Shown here one piece after another: positions 21,978-30,035 of a DNA stretch of 33,784 bases. The position numbers and the translations under genes are program-made. The DNA comes from an uncultured Ruminococcus sp. (GTDB lineage: Bacteria > Bacillota > Clostridia > Oscillospirales > CAG-272): contig CACYWW010000021.1 of assembly GCA_902778145.1 (NCBI GenBank), positions 1-33,784 on the forward strand, written 5' to 3'. Under the pieces are notes generated by a model. It had not been told where the DNA came from and ran no database searches. It was given only the letters and a program-made list of their open reading frames with translations. The stretch's first letter is position 1, and each line of letters starts with the position of its first letter.

Positions 21978-22006
21978 AATATATCACGTCCGCGCGAAAA
22001 AATCAA
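21978..22006 (-). promoter_or_regulatory. Promoter of dockerin/DUF4091 gene
   Basis: On the minus strand TTGATT (22001-22006), 17 bases and TATATT (21978-21983) with TGA before the -10, i.e. an extended -10. The leader is about 30 bases. Confidence 0.7.
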
Positions 22007-22041
22007 GAGCTATTTATCAAAACCGGGAACGCAAACAGACA

Positions 22042-22074
22042 AAAAAGATCCGTCCGGGGATCGCCCGGACGGAT
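22042..22074 (-). terminator. Terminator after typA
   Basis: ATCCGTCCGGG (22048-22058) pairs with CCCGGACGGAT (22064-22074), an 11-base stem with a 5-base loop. The minus strand continues CTTTTTTG. It is 6 bases past the typA stop. Confidence 0.85.
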
Positions 22075-22079
22075 AAACG

Positions 22080-23903
22080 TCAGTCTTTCTTGAATATCGT
22101 TTTGAGCCTCTGCGCGTTGGAGAGGATCTTTTTGCGCAGACGAAGCGACTTCGGAGTCACCTCCATAAGCTCGTCGTCCGCTATGAACTCTATCGCCTCC
22201 TCAAGGCTGAACACCTTCGGGGGAACGAGGCGGAGCGCTTCGTCCGCGCCGGCGGAGCGGATGGCGGTAAGGTGCTTTTTCTTGCAGACGTTGACGGCTA
22301 TGTCGACCATCTTCGGACATTCGCCCACGATCATGCCTTCGTATACGGGAGTCTGTACACCGATGAACATCGTGCCGCGGTCCTGAGCGTTGAACAGACC
22401 GTAGGATGTCGCCTCGCCGTCCTCGGACGCGATGAGCGAACCGGTGAAGCGGCGCGTGATCTCACCCTTGAAGGGCTCGTATCCGTTGAATATGGAGTTT
22501 ATGATGCCCTCGCCGTGCGAGTCCGTCATAAGCTCGGAACGGTAGCCGATCAGACACCTTGCGGGAATGTTGTATTCGACCTTCGTGCGGTTTTCGCCGA
22601 TCGGCTCCATCGTGAGCAGCTCGCCTTTTCTCGCGCCGAGCTTCTGCATGACCGCGCCGACGTATTCATTGGGGACGTCTATCGTGACAAGCTCCATCGG
22701 CTCGCACGTCCTGCCCTCGATCTGCTTCATAAGCACGCGCGGAGTGGAGCAGCAGAGCTCGTAGCCCTCGCGTCTCATTGTTTCTATAAGTATGGAAAGA
22801 TGCATTTCGCCGCGGCCCATGACCTTGAACTGGTCGGTCGTTTCGCCGTCCTGAACGCGCAGGGACACATCGCGGAGAAGCTCTTTGTAAAGGCGTTCGC
22901 GAAGCTGACGGGACGTTACGAACTTGCCCTCGCGTCCGGCGAACGGGCTGTCGTTGACGGAGAACGTCATCTCCATCGTAGGCTCGGAGACCTTGACGAA
23001 TTCGAGCGGCTCCGGTGTGTCGACCGCCGTCACCGTGTCTCCGATCTCGATATCCTCGGCGCCGGAGAAGCAGACGATATCACCGACTGTCGCCTCCTCG
23101 ACGTCGACGCGCTTCAGACCGTCTATCTGCATCAGCTTTACTATCTTTCCGCGGCGCGTCACTCCGGGGTTGTGGTAGTTGCACATCATCATATCCTGAC
23201 CGGCTCTGATGACGCCGCGTTCGATGCGGCCTATGCCGATCCTGCCGACGTAGTCGTTATAGTCTATCGACGAAACGAGCAGCTGAAGCGGCGCGGTCTC
23301 GTCTCCCTCGGGGCAGGGGATATGGTTGATTATCGCCTCGAAAAGGACCTTGAGGTTCTCCTCCTGATGATCGGGAGAGAGCGAAGCGGTGCCGGCGCGG
23401 CCGTTGCAGAATACGACGGGGGAGTCGAACTGCTCGTCCGTGGCGTTGAGATCGAGGAACAGCTCGAGCACTTCGTCGACGACCTCATGCGGACGCGCGT
23501 CCGGTCTGTCGACTTTATTGATGACGATGATGACGCGATGGTTCATCTCCAGCGCTTTGGAAAGGACGAAGCGCGTCTGCGGCATCGGACCCTCCGCGGC
23601 GTCAACGAGAAGCACTACACCGTTGACCATCTTGAGTATACGCTCCACCTCGCCGCCGAAGTCGGCGTGCCCGGGAGTGTCGATAATGTTTATCTTGATG
23701 CCGTTGTAGTGGACGGACGTGTTTTTCGCGAGTATCGTTATACCGCGTTCGCGCTCAAGCGCGCCGGAGTCCATCACACGCTCGGTGGTGACCTGGTTTT
23801 CACGGAAAATACCGCCCTGCTTCAGCATCTCGTCGACGAGCGTTGTCTTGCCGTGGTCGACGTGGGCGATTATCGCGACGTTACGAAGATCTTCTCTTTT
23901 CAC
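22080..23903 (-). CDS. typA: Translational GTPase TypA/BipA
   Basis: A 607-residue ribosome-associated GTPase of the elongation-factor superfamily, involved in ribosome assembly and growth under stress or cold. The G domain is complete: AHVDHGKTT (residues 13-21), RERGITI with the switch I Thr, DTPGHADF (75-82) and NKVD (129-132). Domains with TMEMTFSVNDSPFAGREG, the GRGEMHLSILIETMRREGYE segment and the C-terminal VPPKVFSLEEAIEFI/LMEVTPKSLRLRK are diagnostic for TypA. The most likely start is the GTG at 23903 (VKREDLRNVAII), which has AAGGGG 10 bases upstream; the frame extends to a TTG at 23933 without support. It is a lone gene with its own terminator. No clear promoter was found in the AT-rich gap 23904-24118. 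Confidence 0.95.
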   Translation of the reverse strand: MKREDLRNVAIIAHVDHGKTTLVDEMLKQGGIFRENQVTTERVMDSGALERERGITILAKNTSVHYNGIKINIIDTPGHADFGGEVERILKMVNGVVLLVDAAEGPMPQTRFVLSKALEMNHRVIIVINKVDRPDARPHEVVDEVLELFLDLNATDEQFDSPVVFCNGRAGTASLSPDHQEENLKVLFEAIINHIPCPEGDETAPLQLLVSSIDYNDYVGRIGIGRIERGVIRAGQDMMMCNYHNPGVTRRGKIVKLMQIDGLKRVDVEEATVGDIVCFSGAEDIEIGDTVTAVDTPEPLEFVKVSEPTMEMTFSVNDSPFAGREGKFVTSRQLRERLYKELLRDVSLRVQDGETTDQFKVMGRGEMHLSILIETMRREGYELCCSTPRVLMKQIEGRTCEPMELVTIDVPNEYVGAVMQKLGARKGELLTMEPIGENRTKVEYNIPARCLIGYRSELMTDSHGEGIINSIFNGYEPFKGEITRRFTGSLIASEDGEATSYGLFNAQDRGTMFIGVQTPVYEGMIVGECPKMVDIAVNVCKKKHLTAIRSAGADEALRLVPPKVFSLEEAIEFIADDELMEVTPKSLRLRKKILSNAQRLKTIFKKD

Positions 23904-24118
23904 AATTTTATATCCCCTTGACAGAATTTCCAACTCGATAATAATAACATATTTTTTTGAGTTTTTTTACAGTATAATGTTATTTTATTGTAAAATCGGA
24001 AACTCACGGCGGATCGCGATCCGCAAAGATCCGCGGAACCGGCAGTGAGGCGGCGCCCGCCGTTTGCGGGATAATCCGGGACGGCTGCAAAAAAATAATA
24101 AAAATTACTTATTACCCG

Positions 24119-24147
24119 TTGATTTTTGCTCCGTTATTTGGTATACT
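24119..24147 (+). promoter_or_regulatory. Promoter of the radical SAM operon
   Basis: TTGATT (24119-24124), 17 bases and TATACT (24142-24147) lie 30 bases before the ATG at 24177. The element excludes the TTG start at 24126, which falls inside it. Confidence 0.7.
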
Positions 24148-24176
24148 GTAAAAGACAAAATATACATACGGGTAAA

Positions 24177-26030
24177 ATGATGTTTTACAAGGATACATTA
24201 CTTAAACAGGTACTCAAGCCGGGAAGATATACGGGCGGTGAATTCGGGCAGGTCATAAAGGATCCGTCGAAGGTCGACTGCCGGTGGGTCTTCGCGTTCC
24301 CCGATACTTATGAGATCGGTATGTCCAACCTCGGTGTAAGGATCCTGTACGGAGCTCTCAACGCGGAGCCGGATATTTACTGTGAGCGCACGTACGCGCC
24401 GTGGGTCGATATGGAGGAACAGCTTGAAAAGCACGGCATTCCTCTCACCTCGCACGAGACGGGCATGCCTCTTTCCGAATTCGATATCGTGGGCTTCACG
24501 CTTCAGTACGAGCTTTGCTATACGAACGTCCTGAACATGCTGAAGCTCGGGAAGATCCCTCTCGCCTCCGCTGAGCGCGGAGAAGACGATCCGATCGTCA
24601 TAGGCGGAGGTCCGTGCTCGTACAATCCGGAGCCGATAGCCGATTTCTTCGACGTTTTCTCTATAGGTGAAGGCGAGGTCGCGCTCGTTGATTTTTCAAA
24701 GCTTTACATAAAAATGAAAAAGAACGGAACGTACAGCCGGAGCGCCTTCCTCCACGAGGCGGCGAAGCTGCCGGGCTTCTATGTTCCGTCGCTGTATGAC
24801 GTTTCTTATAACGAAGACGGAACGGTGAAGGCGTATACCCCGGTTTACGGCGACGTTCCGGCGAAAGTGACGAAGCGGATAGTTGAGGATTTCAACACGG
24901 CGTTTTATCCCGACAAGCCGGTAATGCCGTATATCGAATGCGTTCAGGACAGGATAACTCTTGAGATAATGCGCGGCTGCATCCGCGGCTGCCGCTTCTG
25001 CCAGGCGGGGATGATCTACCGCCCGGTGCGCGAAAAGGATCCGGCGCTGCTGAACGAACAGGCGCGGCGCACGTTTGAAAACACGGGCTACGACGAGATA
25101 TCCCTCTGCTCGCTGTCGACCTCCGATTACACCGGTCTGCGCGAGCTCACGAACGGGCTCCTTTCGTGGACGGACGACAATATGATCAGTCTGACTCTGC
25201 CGTCGCTTCGCGCCGACAGCTTCACGGACGAGCTTATGCAGAAGATATCGAGCGTCAGAACGTCGACGCTTACGTTCGCGCCGGAGGCGGGGACACAGCG
25301 CCTGCGCGACGTCATAAATAAGAACCTGACCGAGGAAGAGGTGCTCCGCGCCTGCCGCGTCGCGTTCTCCAACGGCAAGACGGCTGTCAAGCTTTATTTC
25401 ATGATCGGACATCCTACGGAGACGGACGAGGATATAAAGGGCATCGCGGAGCTTGCAAAGACGGTGATAAAGAGCTTTTACGAGCTCGACGACCGCCCGA
25501 AGGGTAAGCCGCAGGTCACGATCTCCGTCGCCTGCTTCATCCCGAAGCCGTTCACGGCGTTCCAGTGGGAGCCGCAGGACAGCCTCGAGGAATATCGCCG
25601 CAAGCAGAAGCTCCTCGGCTCCTGCTGTGACGACAGACGGATAAAATACAACTACCACGACGCGGACGGCAGTCTGATAGAAGCCGTACTCGCGCGTGGT
25701 GACAGAAGACTATGCGCCGTGATGCTCGAGGCGTGCAGACGCGGGATGAGGTTCGACGCGTGGAGCGAATACTTCGATTTCGATAAATGGATGCGGCTTT
25801 TCTCCGATTGCGGTATTGATCCCGCCTTCTATGCGAACAGGAGACGGCGCGACGATGAGATCATGCCGTGGGACGTCATAGACTGCGGCGTCAGCAAAAA
25901 ATTCCTTTTATCGGAGAAGAAAAAAGCGTACGAGGGCAAGACGACGCAGTCGTGCGCGGAGGGCTGCGCCGGATGCGGCGCGAACAGTCTCGGAGGTGTG
26001 AACAGATGGTGCCCGCTTACGAAAAAATAA
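24177..26030 (+). CDS. B12-binding-type radical SAM protein (TIGR03960 family)
   Basis: A 617-residue radical SAM protein of the TIGR03960 type. The N-terminal part (about 30-180) has the B12-binding-like fold region: FPDTYEIGMSNLGVRILYGA, DIVGFTLQYELCYTNVLNML and IVIGGGPCSYNPEPIADFFD. The radical SAM core follows with CIRGCRFCQAGMIYRP, the Cys268-Cys272-Cys275 triad that binds the 4Fe-4S cluster. Later come TLTFAPEAGTQRLRDVINKN and KLYFMIGHPTETDEDI. The C-terminus has further Cys residues (SCAEGCAGCG). Substrate unknown; an RNA modification role has been suggested from gene neighbours elsewhere. Start ATG at 24177 (a second ATG follows immediately) with a weak GGG site. It overlaps the next gene by 25 bases. 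Confidence 0.88.
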   Translation: MMFYKDTLLKQVLKPGRYTGGEFGQVIKDPSKVDCRWVFAFPDTYEIGMSNLGVRILYGALNAEPDIYCERTYAPWVDMEEQLEKHGIPLTSHETGMPLSEFDIVGFTLQYELCYTNVLNMLKLGKIPLASAERGEDDPIVIGGGPCSYNPEPIADFFDVFSIGEGEVALVDFSKLYIKMKKNGTYSRSAFLHEAAKLPGFYVPSLYDVSYNEDGTVKAYTPVYGDVPAKVTKRIVEDFNTAFYPDKPVMPYIECVQDRITLEIMRGCIRGCRFCQAGMIYRPVREKDPALLNEQARRTFENTGYDEISLCSLSTSDYTGLRELTNGLLSWTDDNMISLTLPSLRADSFTDELMQKISSVRTSTLTFAPEAGTQRLRDVINKNLTEEEVLRACRVAFSNGKTAVKLYFMIGHPTETDEDIKGIAELAKTVIKSFYELDDRPKGKPQVTISVACFIPKPFTAFQWEPQDSLEEYRRKQKLLGSCCDDRRIKYNYHDADGSLIEAVLARGDRRLCAVMLEACRRGMRFDAWSEYFDFDKWMRLFSDCGIDPAFYANRRRRDDEIMPWDVIDCGVSKKFLLSEKKKAYEGKTTQSCAEGCAGCGANSLGGVNRWCPLTKK

Positions 26031-26698
26031 GGATAGCGTTTCAAAAGACCGGCAACGCCAAATTCATATCGCATCTCGATCTTGACAGAACGATGAAAAC
26101 GGCGCTCACACGCGCCGGGATTAAGGTTGAGCATACTCACGGCTTCAACCCGCGCCCGTATCTCGTGTTTTCATTGCCGTCGTCGGTCGGCACAGAGAGC
26201 TTGTGCGAGTTCCTTGACGTTAACGTCGCCGAGGGCTCCGACATATCAGGATTCCGCGAAAGACTGAACGTGAATCTGCCGGACGACATAGCGGTCACGG
26301 ACGTCTACCGTCCGGAAACGGATTTCAAACGCATAAAGGACGCGGAATACAGGCTGACGGTCGTATCACCGCTGATGGACGGCGATATGTGCGAAAGGAT
26401 AAACGAGCTTTTCCGCTCTCCCGTTTTTGTCGAGAAGAGAACGAAAAAGACGGAATCCGGCTTCATGGACTACGACATACAGCCGTATATCAGAAGCCTC
26501 GTATGCGGCCTGTCGAACCCGGGCGAGGCGGTGATAACGACCGTCGTATCCGCCGAAAACGCAACGTATATAAATCCCGAATATATAATAAAGGCAATTT
26601 GTAAATACCTGTCGGTAGATCTGACAGACCCGGAAAACAGCGTCTATAATATTGTAAGAACGGCGGTTTACGGTCAGAACGGTGAAATTTTCAGGTAA
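26006..26698 (+). CDS. DUF2344/TIGR03936 radical SAM-associated protein
   Basis: A 230-residue partner of the preceding radical SAM protein; in some genomes the two are fused. The start is the ATG at 26006, nine bases after GGAGGTG, inside the end of the previous gene. Family features are the N-terminus IRIAFQKTGNAKFISHLDLD, then AGIKVEHTHGFNPRPYLVFS and the SSVGTESLCEFLDV segment, all typical of TIGR03936. The rest is a degenerate ferredoxin-like fold ending in YNIVRTAVYGQNGEIF. The tight overlap implies translational coupling and joint action. Biochemical role unknown. Confidence 0.88.
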   Translation: MVPAYEKIRIAFQKTGNAKFISHLDLDRTMKTALTRAGIKVEHTHGFNPRPYLVFSLPSSVGTESLCEFLDVNVAEGSDISGFRERLNVNLPDDIAVTDVYRPETDFKRIKDAEYRLTVVSPLMDGDMCERINELFRSPVFVEKRTKKTESGFMDYDIQPYIRSLVCGLSNPGEAVITTVVSAENATYINPEYIIKAICKYLSVDLTDPENSVYNIVRTAVYGQNGEIFR

Positions 26699-26712
26699 GA
26701 AAGGAAAGAACC

Positions 26713-28683
26713 ATGCAAAGCAAATGGATTTGGTACAGAGGAGATTACGAAATATACCACGGACTCAAGCTCCATGAGCGCCGCCGTGAATTCGACGTCA
26801 CGATACCGGCGTTCTGGTCTCAGCCGTCGGTATACCCGACAGTCACGTTTTCAAAGACGTTCGAATGCGAAAAAGACGGATACGTGAAGATCCTTGCCTG
26901 CGGTGAGGGCTACATCAATTTCGACGGCTGGAAGAAATTCCCCGTAGGAAAAGACGTTTTCTTCGGCCCCGGCAAGCACGTTATGGAGATAAAGATCACG
27001 AACCTGACGGGGCTTCCGTGCATTTACGCGGTGTCAGACACTGTTTGCACCGACCGCAGCTGGCTCGTTTCCGACAACACCTGTGAATTCATAAACGCGG
27101 GCGACAATCCGGCGTATACGGATCCGGACGAAACGCCGGAAAGCTTCCCGTTCTCGTTCCGCCGCATTTATCCCGTCAGCAGCAGGACGTACGGAGAGGG
27201 CGTTCTTTATAACTTCGGGTGCGAGACCTTCGCACAGCTTTTCATAGAGAACTCCGTGGATACCGCGAGGCTCACCGTGTATTTCGGAGAGTCCGCCGAG
27301 GAGGCGACGGATCCGGACAACGCGTACCTTTACGAGCATCTTGAGGGGATGATGAGCTACCGTCTGAGCTCGCGCGCGTTCAGATACGTATATATCCCTG
27401 AAAAGCTCGCCGCGAGCCTCAAGCTTTCCGCTTATTACGAATACGTCCCGCTTGAGGACATAGGCAGCTTCGAGTGCGACGACAAGCTGATAAACGACGT
27501 GTGGAAGACGTGCGCGTACACGTTCCACCTCTGCTCGCGTGAGTTCTTCATCGACGGCATCAAACGCGACAGATGGGTATGGTCGGGTGACGCTTATCAG
27601 AGCTACATGATAAACGATTATCTGTTCCATGACAATGACATCACGAGAAGGACGATAACGCTCCTGCTCGGAAAGCCGCCGTACAAACAGCACATAAACA
27701 CGATAAACGACTATTCGATGTACCTTATCTGCGGCGTCTGGGATTATTATTTCAGCTCGGGCGACGCGGATTTCGTGAAATTCATAATGCCGAGAGTCAA
27801 AGCCCTGTACGATTTCATCGTCTCGCGGACGGATGAGCGCGGATACGTCGTCGGACGTCCCGGAGACTGGATATTCATAGACTGGGCGGATCTCGACAAG
27901 GAAGGCGCGATGGCGGCGGAGCAGATGCTGCTTTATAAAACCATGAAAGCCATGAGCAGGCTCAGCGCCGTCTGCGGACAGAACGGAGAGAGCTATGACG
28001 CGGAGGCCGAGAAACTCCGTGAGTCTATCCGGCGCGATTTCTGGCGTCCGGATCGCGGTGCGTACGTCGACTGCGCGGACTCCGGCAGGGAAAAGGTTGG
28101 CAGACATACGAACGTCCTGGCGCTGATGACCGGCGTCGCCGACGACGAAATGAAGACCATGATAATAGAAAAAGTCCTCAAAAACGAGGACGTTCCGCAT
28201 ATAACGACTCCGTACTTCGGCTTCTACGAGCTTGACGCGCTCTGCGGCTGCGGGCAGCTCGAATACGCAGTGGAACAGCTCCGTTCCTACTGGGGAGGCA
28301 TGCTGAAGCTCGGCGCGACGTCGATCTGGGAGCAGTATCTGCCGCACGAGAGGGGCGCGGAGCACTACGCCATGTACGGCATGAAATTCGGCAGATCCCT
28401 CTGCCACGCATGGGGCGCGGGGCCCGTTTATCTGCTCGGCAAATACTTCCTCGGCGTAAAAGCCACGTCAGTCGGCGCCGCGACGTTCGAAGTGAGACCT
28501 CAGACGGGTGGACTTGAAAAGATCATGGGCACGGTGCCTCTGAACGACGGCTACGTCTACGTTGAGTACGAGAGCGGAAAGCTCAAGGTCTACACGGACA
28601 AGGACGGCGGCACGCTCGTTCTCGGAAACAAAAAGCTCGCCCTTGTGAAGGACGAGACTCTTGTTGTGAACGTGGAATTATAA
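26713..28683 (+). CDS. GH78-like alpha-L-rhamnosidase
   Basis: A 656-residue cytoplasmic protein with the layout of bacterial alpha-L-rhamnosidases: N-terminal beta domains (about 1-250, with WSQPSVYPTVTFSKTFEC and GEGVLYNFGCETFAQLFIE), then an (alpha/alpha)6 barrel. The barrel carries the family-type acidic motif FIDGIKRDRWVWSGDAYQS (Asp residues at the usual general-acid region), WIFIDWADLDKEGAMAAEQ, and the late GATSIWEQYLP and SLCHAWGAGPVYLLGKY, followed by a C-terminal beta domain. It probably removes terminal rhamnose from plant or microbial glycans after uptake. The ATG at 26713 follows AAGAAAGGAAAG and is 14 bases after the DUF2344 gene, so it shares that transcript. Its stop overlaps the convergent transporter gene by 6 bases. 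Confidence 0.85.
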   Translation: MQSKWIWYRGDYEIYHGLKLHERRREFDVTIPAFWSQPSVYPTVTFSKTFECEKDGYVKILACGEGYINFDGWKKFPVGKDVFFGPGKHVMEIKITNLTGLPCIYAVSDTVCTDRSWLVSDNTCEFINAGDNPAYTDPDETPESFPFSFRRIYPVSSRTYGEGVLYNFGCETFAQLFIENSVDTARLTVYFGESAEEATDPDNAYLYEHLEGMMSYRLSSRAFRYVYIPEKLAASLKLSAYYEYVPLEDIGSFECDDKLINDVWKTCAYTFHLCSREFFIDGIKRDRWVWSGDAYQSYMINDYLFHDNDITRRTITLLLGKPPYKQHINTINDYSMYLICGVWDYYFSSGDADFVKFIMPRVKALYDFIVSRTDERGYVVGRPGDWIFIDWADLDKEGAMAAEQMLLYKTMKAMSRLSAVCGQNGESYDAEAEKLRESIRRDFWRPDRGAYVDCADSGREKVGRHTNVLALMTGVADDEMKTMIIEKVLKNEDVPHITTPYFGFYELDALCGCGQLEYAVEQLRSYWGGMLKLGATSIWEQYLPHERGAEHYAMYGMKFGRSLCHAWGAGPVYLLGKYFLGVKATSVGAATFEVRPQTGGLEKIMGTVPLNDGYVYVEYESGKLKVYTDKDGGTLVLGNKKLALVKDETLVVNVEL

Positions 28684-29361
28684 TTTCTTATCGATCAGTC
28701 CGCGGATCGGCACGGCGGCGGGCGTGACTATTCCGGAAACGACGGCTTCCGGTATCGCGTTCGTAAGTATCGTCGCGCCGATGACCGCGGCGACCGTGGT
28801 CGCGCCGAACTCGCTCATCGCGTATATTTCGGAGAATTCGCGGTGCATGAAAAGCGCTATGCCGCCGAGGACTCCCACCGTGTTGATGACGGATCCGGCT
28901 ATGCCGGCTAAAGCCGCCGCCGTGATCTTCAGCGCCTGCTTATCCGTTTTGCCTGCGATCGCCTTGTAAACAAGACCCGAAAGCGTGCCCACGAGTATCC
29001 TCGGAACGAAGCAGATGACAAGCGACCACCAGTTTCCGCCGAACGTCACGTTCCCGAGCTCGACCTTGTAAAACGGCGTGAAGGCTATCGCCATGAAGCT
29101 CGGGGGCATGAAGGTCCAGACGATGAAGCTGAAAAGCCCCGCGACGAAGCCCATCACCGTTCCGGCTCTCACGCCGAGCATGACGCCGGTCATACATACG
29201 GGAAGCATGGCAAGCGTCGCCACGAGCGGACCTATCGGTATCGATCCGAGCGGAGTAAAACAGAAGATGGCTTCTATTGCGATCATCATTGCGATTATGG
29301 CGAGATATATAAGCTTGTGTGAGTTGTTTTTACTGAACGTTTTGTTTGTCGTGTCAGGCAT
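28678..29361 (-). CDS. ECF transporter S component, probably for niacin
   Basis: A 227-residue integral membrane protein with about six hydrophobic segments (KLIYLAIIAMMIAIEAIF; GPLVATLAMLPVCMTGVMLG; RAGTVMGFVAGLFSFIVW; WWSLVICFVPRILVGTLSG; ITAAALAGIAGSVINTVG; TTVAAVIGATILTNAIPEAVV), the usual design of substrate-binding S components of energy-coupling factor importers. The first helix has the small-residue pattern that packs against EcfT. The AT module (ecfA/ecfT) is not in the window. It is transcribed divergently from the nicotinamidase-pncB genes through facing promoters, so nicotinate or nicotinamide is the likely substrate; this comes from context, not sequence. Riboflavin or pantothenate types are alternatives. 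The start ATG follows ACGGAGG. Confidence 0.75.
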   Translation of the reverse strand: MPDTTNKTFSKNNSHKLIYLAIIAMMIAIEAIFCFTPLGSIPIGPLVATLAMLPVCMTGVMLGVRAGTVMGFVAGLFSFIVWTFMPPSFMAIAFTPFYKVELGNVTFGGNWWSLVICFVPRILVGTLSGLVYKAIAGKTDKQALKITAAALAGIAGSVINTVGVLGGIALFMHREFSEIYAMSEFGATTVAAVIGATILTNAIPEAVVSGIVTPAAVPIRGLIDKKL

Positions 29362-29396
29362 GGATCAAACCTCCGTTTGTCTTAAAATTCAATTTC

Positions 29397-29425
29397 ATTA
29401 TACCGTTTTCGGCTTTTTTTGTCAA
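29397..29425 (-). promoter_or_regulatory. Consensus promoter of ECF S component
   Basis: On the minus strand TTGACA (29420-29425), 17 bases and TATAAT (29397-29402), an exact match to the sigma-A consensus in both boxes and spacing. Confidence 0.8.
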
Positions 29426-29428
29426 TAT

Positions 29429-29446
29429 CGATTGTTTACAAAATCG
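29429..29446. promoter_or_regulatory. Imperfect palindrome, candidate operator
   Basis: CGATTGTTTACAAAATCG is an 18-base inverted repeat with two mismatched pairs. It overlaps the -35 of the nicotinamidase promoter and sits 4 bases from the -35 of the divergent promoter, a position from which one repressor could control both. I cannot match it to a known regulator site. Confidence 0.35.
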
Positions 29447-29463
29447 GAAAAACGTGGTATGAT
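29435..29463 (+). promoter_or_regulatory. Promoter of nicotinamidase operon
   Basis: TTTACA (29435-29440), 17 bases and TATGAT (29458-29463), 33 bases ahead of the start at 29496. Confidence 0.7.
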
Positions 29464-29495
29464 ATTTATGTTTATCTTAACTGAAAGAGATCATC

Positions 29496-30035
29496 ATGAA
29501 ATTACTTGTTGTAGTCGACTATCAGAATGACTATGTTAACGGCTCGCTCGGCTATCCCGGTGCGGAAAAGCTCGAGGCGCCGATATTGAAAAAAATACAG
29601 GAATACGTGCTTGACGGCGGAGAGGTCGTGTTTACGCTCGACACGCACGCAAAGAACTATCTCGATACCGAGGAGGGGAGGAACCTCCCCGTCCCGCACT
29701 GCATCAAGGGCACGGACGGCCACAAGCTTTACGGCAGAGTGGCGCGGATCTCAAAATTCGCGTCGGCGATCTTTGAGAAGGGCGCTTTCGGCTGCGAGGC
29801 TCTGTCAGAATACATACTTGACGGAAAGTACGAACAGATAGAGCTGTGCGGTCCCGCCTCCAATCTTTGCGTTTTGTCGAACGCCGTGATAGCGAAGACC
29901 GCGGCGCCGTACGCGCACGTGATAGTCGACGCGGGATGCACCGGCTGCGCCGACAGTGAACTGAATGAAAAGGTCCTTGACGTTATGGAATCGATGCAGA
30001 TCGAAGTCACGGGCAGAAAAGGGAGGACGGCATGA
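29496..30035 (+). CDS. pncA: Nicotinamidase (isochorismatase family)
   Basis: A 179-residue cytoplasmic amidohydrolase that should convert nicotinamide to nicotinate for NAD salvage. The Asp-Lys-Cys triad is present: Asp8 in VVVDYQNDYVNGSLG, Lys95 in IFEKGAFG and Cys125 in CGPASNLCVLSNAVIA. Metal ligands are suggested by DTHAKNYLDT near residue 49. The length is short but normal for bacterial PncA. A weak AAAGAGAT site precedes the ATG at 29496. Its stop overlaps the nicotinate phosphoribosyltransferase start (ATGA), so the two consecutive enzymes of the pathway are translationally coupled, which supports nicotinamidase over other isochorismatase-like hydrolases. Confidence 0.85.
   Translation: MKLLVVVDYQNDYVNGSLGYPGAEKLEAPILKKIQEYVLDGGEVVFTLDTHAKNYLDTEEGRNLPVPHCIKGTDGHKLYGRVARISKFASAIFEKGAFGCEALSEYILDGKYEQIELCGPASNLCVLSNAVIAKTAAPYAHVIVDAGCTGCADSELNEKVLDVMESMQIEVTGRKGRTA

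Noticed and set aside
22272-23921. 549-codon open frame opposite typA
   Set aside because: It is the shadow of typA: the sense frame has every GTPase motif, and the antisense product is low-complexity (H, D, V, R rich) without a start site or ribosome binding site.
27034-28407. 457-codon open frame opposite the rhamnosidase
   Set aside because: Antisense shadow caused by GC-rich third positions; the plus strand carries clear GH78 motifs.
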